Shown here: positions 14,792-21,298 of the stretch, in pieces
Numbering within the stretch: the first letter of the stretch is position 1
Layout: every line of letters begins with the position of its first letter
DNA from: an uncultured Lachnospiraceae bacterium
GTDB lineage: Bacteria; Bacillota; Clostridia; Lachnospirales; Lachnospiraceae
NCBI GenBank assembly: GCA_910588295.1
Contig: CAJUQO010000053.1
Location: 1-24,172 of the forward strand
Reading direction: 5' to 3'
Length of the DNA: 24,172 bases
The notes under the pieces: generated by a model
Told to the model about the DNA's origin: nothing
What the model saw: the letters and a program-made list of their open reading frames with translations, nothing else
Databases searched by the model: none
Translations under genes and position numbers: made by a program

Positions 14792-16150
14792 TTATCTTGA
14801 CGGCAGCCGCAATTCCACCACCGGATGGGCCGCTTTCCTCTTCTGAGGCGCCGGAAGCTGCATATAGTCTTCCCCATAGGAATACGCCAGATATTTTTCT
14901 GCTTCCAGAGGCACCGGATACGCTTTCCCATTCAAAACTCCCATCCGCATACCTGAAAGCCAGGCTTCAGGAAAAGCGCCGTGGCGCAGATGCTCCCCTG
15001 TCCCATCATAGAGATAACCGGTACTGCGCCGGTCAAAATGAGTAATCACTTTGTGCTGCAGCTGTTCCAATGCTTTGATCGGCTTCCTGTTTTTATACCA
15101 GGTCATCATCCGGCACAGTCTTCTGTACTTCCCATAAAAATGCATGTCCGTGCCTTCCCATTTATGAAATACCATAGAACGGGCAAACAGTGTGGCAAAC
15201 ACATGGAGCTTTTGTCCCCATTTATGTTTTGCCGTCCTGTCATGGACAAAGATATCGATAAATATCCCCTGATGCATCCCGGAAAACCGCTGCGAAAACT
15301 CTGTCTTAAATACAGTGCCCTCCCTGCGGATCTTATCAAAAACACTGTGATAATCCGGATCTGTCTTATTCGACTGATAATAAAAATCCGGCCCGATCTC
15401 CTTTTGCACGACAGCAAGAAACTTTTCGTACTGGTCCCTTAGCATAATCACGTCAATATCATCATCCCAGGGAATAATTCTCTGATGACGTATGGCGCCG
15501 AGCAGCGTACCGCCGCCCAAAAAATATGTTATATCATGGGCTTTACAGATCCGGTCCAATTCATCCAGACAGGCCAGCTGACACTCCTGAAGCTCTCCCA
15601 GCCGGCCGTCATAAGTATTATCAAAATAGAAAAACTCTTCATCATGCCATACCGTTTTCCATGCCATATAAGTGCCGTCCTCCAGGGATATCTCCTCCCC
15701 CGACAGCCGTATCCGCTTTCCCTCCGCTCCGGCCCCGATCCTGGCAAACAGACGGCAGATCCATTCCCCGGCACAAATATACGATTCCCCGGGTAAAAAG
15801 GCAAGCCTGTATTGTTCATATTCAGGAAAATGCCGACACTCTTTCTCTTCCAGTCCATAGACTTTCGGATAAATGAGCAAATTGGCCTCCGGCGGCACAA
15901 ATTCCCTTGCGGCTACCCTCTCCTCCGCCAGCACCCAGTATTGCGCCTGAATGTCTCTTTCTGCCAGCTCCGGAAGACGGTCTGTCACACGGATCCGCCA
16001 GCCCTTCCCGGCAAGCATCATCCCGGCCGCTTCCTCCGCCAGCTTTCGCTGTCCCTGATCCAATATCACCAGCACCTGTTCCCGTTCCGGCGCCTCCGGC
16101 ATTTTTTCATATTGAAACATTTCAATCCACAACCGCCCTAACCGATCCAT
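14792..16150 (-). CDS. LicD-family phosphotransferase with a long N-terminal extension
   Basis: The 452-residue protein has a LicD domain (PF04991) from about residue 190 onward. The nucleotidyltransferase-like core FLGGGTLLGAIRHQRIIPWDDDIDV carries GGGTLLG at 212-218 and the DDDID metal-binding motif at 229-233. LicD enzymes move phosphocholine or phospho-alditols from a CDP-activated donor to surface glycans, and the eukaryotic relatives fukutin/FKRP transfer ribitol phosphate. The first 190 residues are an unrecognised alpha/beta region (LVILDQGQRKLAEEAAG...) that normal LicD proteins of about 270 residues lack. The start ATG 16150 has GGGAG seven bases upstream. No choline kinase or licC is nearby, while an IspD/TarI-type cytidylyltransferase is, so the cargo may be an alditol phosphate. 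The gene is divergent from a TagB/TagF-like gene. Confidence 0.88.
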   Translation of the reverse strand: MDRLGRLWIEMFQYEKMPEAPEREQVLVILDQGQRKLAEEAAGMMLAGKGWRIRVTDRLPELAERDIQAQYWVLAEERVAAREFVPPEANLLIYPKVYGLEEKECRHFPEYEQYRLAFLPGESYICAGEWICRLFARIGAGAEGKRIRLSGEEISLEDGTYMAWKTVWHDEEFFYFDNTYDGRLGELQECQLACLDELDRICKAHDITYFLGGGTLLGAIRHQRIIPWDDDIDVIMLRDQYEKFLAVVQKEIGPDFYYQSNKTDPDYHSVFDKIRREGTVFKTEFSQRFSGMHQGIFIDIFVHDRTAKHKWGQKLHVFATLFARSMVFHKWEGTDMHFYGKYRRLCRMMTWYKNRKPIKALEQLQHKVITHFDRRSTGYLYDGTGEHLRHGAFPEAWLSGMRMGVLNGKAYPVPLEAEKYLAYSYGEDYMQLPAPQKRKAAHPVVELRLPSR

Positions 16151-16167
16151 AACCTTACTCCCATCAT

Positions 16168-16196
16168 TTGCAAAGGATTGTAAAATATGCTATGCT
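16168..16196 (+). promoter_or_regulatory. Promoter of the TagB/TagF-like gene
   Basis: TTGCAA (16168-16173), a 17-bp spacer and TATGCT (16191-16196) lie 35 bases before ATG 16231. An in-frame TTG at 16168 falls in the -35 box, which rules it out as a start. Confidence 0.6.
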
Positions 16197-16230
16197 GAAT
16201 GTACTAAACAGCAAAGTACCCGGAGGCCTT

Positions 16231-17397
16231 ATGAAATACTATTTGAAATACATTCTGCAGAAATTAATCGCCCTGTTACTCCTTCCTTTCCATCTGTTCC
16301 CTGTAAAGAAAAACCGCGTTCTTTTCTTAAGCCTCGAAGGCGGATCCTTCTATGAGTATTCCTGCAATCCAAAATATTTCTGTGAATATCTCCAGGCCGC
16401 GCGACCGGGGGATTACGAACTGATCTGGCTGTTCAAAGAACCGACAAACTATTCTTTTCTGAAGGAAAAAGGAATACGGACAGCAAGACATTTCTCCCCA
16501 GCCGGACTTTACTATGCACTGACCTCCCGAATTGTCATTTCCAACGGCGGCTACCTTACGTGGTTTCCTTTCCGCCAAAAACAAGTCTGCATAAACACCT
16601 GGCATGGCGGCGGCGCCTATAAAAAGCTGGAAAATGATACCACAGGAGCCAATACCGCCACCAAAAAGCGCATGGAATACGCAGCCCGCCACACAGCGGC
16701 TTTCCTGTCCGGATGCGAAGCATTCTCCCGGCATGTCGCCCGGGGAGCTTTTCTCTATACAGGCAGAATCCTCCCCATAGGTACGCCCCGCAACGATATC
16801 CTGTTTTCCGGCCAGTGCGATATCCTGTACAAAAGCGTGCGGGAATCCCTGCACCTTCCCGCCACAGGCCGCATCCTGCTCTATGCCCCCACATTCCGTT
16901 CCACCACAAGCAGCCACGGCCAGCCTCTTAATGGGGGGCTTTTGCTTCAAGAGCTGAACCAGCTCACAGGAGAAACCTGGTATCTGCTTTACCGTATGCA
17001 TGTACAGGCAGGTTCCGAACCTCCGCTCCACGGCCTGGACAGCCATTGCATGGATGTCTCCGCCTATCCGGATACCCAGCAGCTTCTCTGCGCCGCCGAT
17101 TGGCTGATCACCGATTACTCATCTATTGTATGGGACTATGCGCTGACGGACCGCCCTCTCATCCTGTATGCGCCGGATCTGGAAAGCTACCGCTCCGGGC
17201 GGGGCTTCTATGTGGATATCCGGGACTGGGGATTTCCTCTGTGCCGCACAGAGGAGGAACTGTTGGCCATCCTTCCCGAAGTCCTATCCGGCGCATACAA
17301 AAATGGCCCCAAACTTCATCGCGAACTCCTCGGTTCCTATGAATCGGGCCATTCCTGTAAAGAGCTGCTTGCTTTTATTGAAAAACAAGTATCGTAA
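16231..17397 (+). CDS. CDP-glycerol glycerophosphotransferase family protein (TagB/TagF-like)
   Basis: The 388-residue protein belongs to the Glyphos_transf family (PF04464) of teichoic-acid primases and polymerases, which add glycerol or ribitol phosphate from CDP donors. It starts with a hydrophobic, basic membrane-binding segment (residues 5-27) and then a GT-B-like fold. Family motifs are NTWHGGGAYKK (catalytic His125; most members have HGTPLK here), GTPRND (184-189), YAPTFR (218-223) and LITDYSSIVWDYA (292-304), and DRPLILYAPDLESY supplies donor-binding residues. CGGAGG lies five bases before ATG 16231. The length is close to TagB rather than two-domain TagF, so it may add a single unit. 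It is divergent from licD and convergent with the SDR gene, sharing a terminator that overlaps its stop codon. Confidence 0.92.
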   Translation: MKYYLKYILQKLIALLLLPFHLFPVKKNRVLFLSLEGGSFYEYSCNPKYFCEYLQAARPGDYELIWLFKEPTNYSFLKEKGIRTARHFSPAGLYYALTSRIVISNGGYLTWFPFRQKQVCINTWHGGGAYKKLENDTTGANTATKKRMEYAARHTAAFLSGCEAFSRHVARGAFLYTGRILPIGTPRNDILFSGQCDILYKSVRESLHLPATGRILLYAPTFRSTTSSHGQPLNGGLLLQELNQLTGETWYLLYRMHVQAGSEPPLHGLDSHCMDVSAYPDTQQLLCAADWLITDYSSIVWDYALTDRPLILYAPDLESYRSGRGFYVDIRDWGFPLCRTEEELLAILPEVLSGAYKNGPKLHRELLGSYESGHSCKELLAFIEKQVS

Positions 17398-17426
17398 CAG
17401 TCCAGCTTTCCGGCTGAACTGTTACG
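17393..17426. terminator. Shared terminator between convergent tagB-like and SDR genes
   Basis: A 14-bp stem (17393-17406 with 17413-17426, one C-A mismatch) encloses a 6-nt loop. The TAA stop of the tagB-like gene (17395-17397) lies inside the left arm. Reading on the minus strand, ATACTTGTTTTT follows, so it best fits termination of the SDR operon. Confidence 0.65.
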
Positions 17427-17432
17427 AAATGT

Positions 17433-18497
17433 CTACTTCCCAAACCCCTGTATCATGCGGACGAACATGTCCCGCAGACCAACGGTGGGCTGCCAGCCCA
17501 GGGCCTTTAAGCGGGAGCTGTCCAGCCGGATCACCATCTCGGGATTATAGCCGAAGGACGCCAGATCCCCGGGCATATCAAACTCCACGGAAATCCCGCT
17601 CTCCGGAAAAGTATCGCAAACGCACTGGGCCATTTCACGGATTGTCACTGCTGTGTCTTCATTCGTCACATTATATGCCTCTCCCGCATTCCCTTTAACC
17701 AGGATATACAACAGAGCGGAAACCGCGTCCTTTGTGTAACAATAACTGCGGAGCGTATTACCCGCCGTATGAAGGACAATATTCCTCTTCTCCACCGCAC
17801 AGCGGGCAAACTCCGCGAATACCCGCCCGTCATTATATTCCACTCCCGCCCCAAAAGTCTGGGAAAGCCTGGCCACTTTCACCGGCACGCCATATTCCGA
17901 CGCATAGGACGCGCACAGGCATTCTACCATACGCTTCCCCTCCGAATAGCTGCTGCGGACGCTCATCGGATCCATGTAACCGTAATCTTTCTCTGTTACC
18001 CGTCCGTCTTCTGTCCCAGGCACGCCATACACTTCCAAAGAGGACAGATATACCATACCTTTAACAGCTTTCCCGCGGGCGAATTCCAAAATATTCTTTG
18101 TTCCCTCCAATGCCGTCAAAATCGTTTCCACCGGATTGGTCACAAAGAACCGGGAACTGGTAGCGCTGGCTCCATGGATCACGTAATCTACGTTTTCCCC
18201 CGTCTCAATCTCCCGATTCACGTCGCCAAACACCAGGGACACATCGCCCCTGTCCAGCAGACTGCCAAAAACCTTCCTCGCTTTTTCCTCGCTGCGCACA
18301 AAAGCCAGTATACGGATATGGGAATCTTTCAACCGATTGGCACAGGCCAGCGCTTTCACTATCTGGGAACCGATCAGCCCTGTCGCCCCCGTGACAAACA
18401 CGGTATTGCCCTTAAGATCATCAAAAAGACAGCCGCTGTTAACCAGCTCTTCCATATCCTCCTGCAAAACAACGTTTTCTTCACATTCTTTGATCAT
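17433..18497 (-). CDS. NAD(P)-dependent epimerase/dehydratase (extended SDR)
   Basis: The 354-residue protein is an extended short-chain dehydrogenase. The Rossmann glycine motif VTGATGLIG is at 35-43, the HGAS stretch near 108-111, catalytic Ser in YLSSLEVYG (150-158) and the Tyr-x3-Lys pair Y184/K188. Extended SDRs act on nucleotide-activated sugars. It directly follows the IspD/TarI-type gene (13-base gap), so the two probably act in one pathway on a CDP-linked compound or its precursor, taking the place that TarJ, an unrelated zinc-type reductase, has in ribitol teichoic-acid clusters. The frame extends to 18557 and would overlap the upstream gene. ATG 18497, after that stop and preceded by GGGGTGA, is preferred. 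A 30-residue helical N-terminal extension precedes the Rossmann fold. Confidence 0.88.
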   Translation of the reverse strand: MIKECEENVVLQEDMEELVNSGCLFDDLKGNTVFVTGATGLIGSQIVKALACANRLKDSHIRILAFVRSEEKARKVFGSLLDRGDVSLVFGDVNREIETGENVDYVIHGASATSSRFFVTNPVETILTALEGTKNILEFARGKAVKGMVYLSSLEVYGVPGTEDGRVTEKDYGYMDPMSVRSSYSEGKRMVECLCASYASEYGVPVKVARLSQTFGAGVEYNDGRVFAEFARCAVEKRNIVLHTAGNTLRSYCYTKDAVSALLYILVKGNAGEAYNVTNEDTAVTIREMAQCVCDTFPESGISVEFDMPGDLASFGYNPEMVIRLDSSRLKALGWQPTVGLRDMFVRMIQGFGK

Positions 18498-18510
18498 TTT
18501 TTCACCCCAG

Positions 18511-19296
18511 TTATCTTTTTTCTCCGCTGCAACGATTCTTTTTATGCATTTTAGCATCCAGCCGGTTAGTCAGCCCAAGGCCAAAGGCCTGTTCATTCTC
18601 CTTATACTGCAGTAAAGCCCGGAACATATAGACGTCCTCCGGCGTAGTCACTTTGATATTCCCCCTGTTTCCCGGCACCATGTGTACATCCCTCCCCAGG
18701 CTGCGTAGAATCGTACAGGCGTCCACCATATTCTCATACCGTTCCGGCCTGGCGCGAACCACGTCATGGGCGGCAATGATATCTTTCAAATAAAAGCTCT
18801 GGGGGGCCTGAGCCGCAAAAGTTTCCTTGCGGTAGGGCACGGAATCCACCGCCACGCCGTCCTTACTGAGCAGGATCGTCTCGTAACAGGATGTGCAGGT
18901 AATCCCGTTTCCATTCTCATGCACGCTCCGGATATTTCCCGCTATCACATCATAAGAGATGAATGGGCGCACGCCGTCATGCAGCAACACCACGGAGTCC
19001 CCGGGATTTTCCGCTTCTGCCCGCTTCAACGCATTATAAATCGAGTCCTGGGCAGTTTCCCCTCCCGCAAGAACCGCCGCGGTCTTGCGGATATGGAAGT
19101 CTTCGACCAATTCCTCCATATAGGAAATATAATCCTCCAGAACAGAAATATAGATCTTATCAATCATATCATGATGCTGGAAAAGCTGCAGCGTATGGAT
19201 AATAACCGGCTTGCCGTTAATCTCCAAAAATTGTTTCGGGACTCCCGCTCCCATACGCACGCCGCTTCCGCCGGCAAAAATAATCGCAATGTTCAT
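18511..19296 (-). CDS. IspD/TarI-family cytidylyltransferase
   Basis: The 261-residue protein makes CDP-alditols or CDP-methylerythritol from CTP and a sugar-alcohol phosphate. Residues 8-23 AGGSGVRMGAGVPKQF form the CTP-binding loop, HDGVRPFI at 106-113 is the family signature, and VPYRKETFAAQAPQSF and NIKVTTPEDV match IspD/TarI substrate-site segments. The setting (SDR partner immediately downstream, LicD and TagB-like genes next door, no isoprenoid genes) argues for a D-ribitol-5-phosphate-type or related role rather than isoprenoid synthesis. Sequence alone cannot exclude IspD. The C-terminal 25 residues (NRLDAKMHKKNRCSGEKR) are a basic tail beyond the usual domain end. AAAGGAGG lies six bases before ATG 19296, and a strong promoter is about 75 bases upstream. 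Confidence 0.92.
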   Translation of the reverse strand: MNIAIIFAGGSGVRMGAGVPKQFLEINGKPVIIHTLQLFQHHDMIDKIYISVLEDYISYMEELVEDFHIRKTAAVLAGGETAQDSIYNALKRAEAENPGDSVVLLHDGVRPFISYDVIAGNIRSVHENGNGITCTSCYETILLSKDGVAVDSVPYRKETFAAQAPQSFYLKDIIAAHDVVRARPERYENMVDACTILRSLGRDVHMVPGNRGNIKVTTPEDVYMFRALLQYKENEQAFGLGLTNRLDAKMHKKNRCSGEKR

Positions 19297-19370
19297 GTTA
19301 GCCTCCTTTATGTTACATTATTTCCTGAAACTCACATCTTAATTCTACTCAATTTGACAAATATTGGTTT

Positions 19371-19399
19371 AGTATAGCATGAGGAACTAACTTTTTCAA
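19371..19399 (-). promoter_or_regulatory. Promoter of the cytidylyltransferase-SDR operon
   Basis: The minus strand shows TTGAAA (19399-19394), a 17-bp spacer and TATACT (19376-19371), giving a leader of about 70 nt. Just upstream is AACGTTTAAATT (19426-19437), similar to but not the same as the palindrome at 11045. Confidence 0.65.
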
Positions 19400-19584
19400 C
19401 ACTCTATAACCCAAAACAGCTCTAACGTTTAAATTAGTATTTGCTCTCTTAAGGCAACCTGGATCCTATTTTTTAGACTAAACTGTCAATGCGTTCCTAT
19501 TTTGAGCCATAAAATCACTGTGCCCTGTTTTTATCTGTTTTTGTTTTCACCTGTTTCTCCACCGCCCCCTTTCCTTGGCCGTTT

Positions 19585-20790
19585 CTATATAAACCGTATC
19601 TGTATCTTCTTCTTTATTTTTTCCTTGTATTCTTTCAGCGGCGTCTCTTTCATGGATTCCAGCATTCTCCGGTGTTTCTGTTCTAAGCTCTGCTTTGCTT
19701 TTTTCCATATCCGTTCCCATGCGTCCATGAACTGCCCGATCATGTGCCCGATCTGTATCAGGTAATAATGGCATTTCAGTGCCTGGTAGTTTTTGCTGAA
19801 TGGATGTTCCAGGCAGTACCCATGCTTTTTCTGCGCATTGAAACCCTCATTTTCTATTTTCCACCTCATTCTTTCCCGGCCTGCCACGCCTTCCACATTT
19901 TTTTGGGTGACTGGCAGATCTGTGAGGAACCAGAATTCTTTCCGGATTGTCCTGGCTTCCCCCTTTTTCTTCCCTTTTTTGCAGGCCTGTTCCCTGCCTT
20001 CCCCATATTCTACCAGGTTTACTTTATATCCGTTATCATCGACGTCGGTTACGTAATCATGCCATCCTTTCCCTGTTTCCAGCGCATGTTCCCGGCGGTT
20101 CTTTTCCATCCTTTTCAGTTTCCTGTATTCCTCCCCAACGGAAGGGACGCTTCCTTCCTTATACCGCCAGCTCTTTCCCCTGCATCTTTCAAAGAAGCCT
20201 TCACAGGCATACAGGCTGTCTGCGCACAGGCAGATGGGCAGCCTTGGAAACGCTTTTTTCAGCTTTTCCATCAGCCGCCAGCAGGCTTTCCTCTCACAGT
20301 CCTGCTTTTCCGTTTCCTTTCCGCCTTCATTGTCCACGAATTCCGTCTGGATGCTGATGAGGATTTTTGGATGCAGCACAAGCCTCGCCTCCAGTACGTA
20401 ATAATAGTTCTCCGTCCACTCTTTTTCCGTTCCCTTATTATGGGTGCGGCGCAGCCTTTTCCCATCCAATTCCCCATGGGCGCTGCAAAGCTGTGTCCCG
20501 TCTATGATGACCTGCCAGTATTTCCCGCGGATACACATGCCTTCAAACACCCGGCTGCGCAGCAGCCTGCGGCACAGGCAATGGATGACATCCTGCAGTT
20601 TTTCCGGATCCAGCCGTCCCAGGTACCGGTTGATGGTTTCCCAGTAAGGAAGTTCGTCCGCCGTCGGCTCCTCCCTGCAAAGCGTCCAGATATTGCTTAT
20701 CATTGTCCCTGAATTGAATTCTTCGCTTGTTTTCCGCATGCTACTGATATAAAATAAAGAAAAAAGGATACGCGTCATAAGAAGGATCAC
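19585..20790 (-). CDS. DDE transposase, main C-terminal part of an interrupted frame
   Basis: The 401-residue frame carries an RNase H-like DDE catalytic core. First Asp97 is in VIIDGTQL, second Asp191 in CADSLYA, and the Glu in RWKIENEGFN (Glu313), the last with the helical context RMRW-IENEGFNAQK typical of IS4-related transposases. I cannot assign the IS family with confidence. The GTG at 20790 is not a natural beginning: the same frame reads on upstream (IPDPRHQSYITYPG) to an in-frame TAA at 20835-20833, beyond which conserved-looking transposase sequence continues. The product of this frame alone would lack the N-terminal region, so activity is doubtful unless the stop is read through. 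Confidence 0.75.
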   Translation of the reverse strand: MILLMTRILFSLFYISSMRKTSEEFNSGTMISNIWTLCREEPTADELPYWETINRYLGRLDPEKLQDVIHCLCRRLLRSRVFEGMCIRGKYWQVIIDGTQLCSAHGELDGKRLRRTHNKGTEKEWTENYYYVLEARLVLHPKILISIQTEFVDNEGGKETEKQDCERKACWRLMEKLKKAFPRLPICLCADSLYACEGFFERCRGKSWRYKEGSVPSVGEEYRKLKRMEKNRREHALETGKGWHDYVTDVDDNGYKVNLVEYGEGREQACKKGKKKGEARTIRKEFWFLTDLPVTQKNVEGVAGRERMRWKIENEGFNAQKKHGYCLEHPFSKNYQALKCHYYLIQIGHMIGQFMDAWERIWKKAKQSLEQKHRRMLESMKETPLKEYKEKIKKKIQIRFI

Positions 20791-20832
20791 GCCGGGGTAT
20801 GTAATGTAACTCTGGTGTCGGGGATCTGGGAT

Positions 20833-21033
20833 TTATTTTAACAATGGCAGGAGGTCTGGAAAAAAGCGCCGAACCAGCTTAACTAATTCACAGGTAAGTT
20901 TAAACTCTGCCAGGTGTTCCCTCGTCTCTTTTCTTGTGATTTTTATTCCTGATTCATGGTAAAACCTCCTCTCTTTTATGGTTGTGCGAAAAAATAGTTT
21001 ATTGGTTACTTCTATTATCTCGCATCTTCCCAT
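20833..21033 (-). pseudogene. N-terminal fragment of the same transposase, cut by an in-frame TAA
   Basis: This 66-codon stretch is in the same frame as the transposase downstream, and the only separation is TAA at 20835-20833 between LLPLLK and IPDPRHQSYI. The best ribosome binding site, AGGAGG at 20970-20965, leads after seven bases to ATG 20957. That start is out of frame and meets a TAA after four codons (MNQE). One extra base after position 20947 would join MNQ-x to IKITRKETREH and on into the transposase. So the gene seems to have two lesions, a one-base loss near the start and a nonsense codon, unless recoding is used. Confidence 0.6.
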
Positions 21034-21151
21034 AAAATGGGAGGTTTTTTTACGAAAAGTTTTTAAGCGTCAGAGCTGAACTCAAAATAATAGGCAAATC
21101 CTATTTCTGTGATGTGAGCAAATGATGCTAGAAACTTCTACCATACAATAA

Positions 21152-21189
21152 AGGGTAGCAGTTGATTCCATACCATTAACTGCTACCCT
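21152..21189 (-). terminator. Terminator of the beta-helix gene
   Basis: AGGGTAGCAGTT (21152-21163) and AACTGCTACCCT (21178-21189) form a perfect 12-bp stem with a 14-nt loop. On the minus strand TTTATT follows. It lies about 110 bases after the stop codon at 21299; the stretch between holds no gene that I can see. Confidence 0.75.
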
Positions 21190-21298
21190 AAACTTATCCT
21201 TTCTCTACATCAATTTACACCCAAAAATGGATCCGTACAATCGTGCAAAAAGCAAAAACTACTCGCCTTTCTCTTGTCCGCTTTACCCAAATACCGCA

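Larger units (their letters stand above)
19498..21089 (-). mobile_element. Insertion sequence of about 1.6 kb, ends provisional
   Basis: A DDE transposase frame nearly fills this segment. TATTTTGAG at 19498-19506 and CTCAAAATA at 21081-21089 are exact 9-bp inverted copies placed just outside the frame, so they are candidate inverted-repeat ends. No convincing target duplication flanks them. The element sits between the cytidylyltransferase promoter and the beta-helix gene terminator and interrupts neither gene. Confidence 0.5.

Noticed and set aside
17769..18554. 261-codon plus-strand open frame opposite the SDR gene
   Set aside because: The SDR motifs and the operon arrangement on the minus strand explain the region. 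No start signal is seen for the plus frame.
19744..20712. 322-codon plus-strand open frame opposite the transposase
   Set aside because: The sequence is Phe- and Pro-rich with no domain, while the minus strand has the DDE residues in order.
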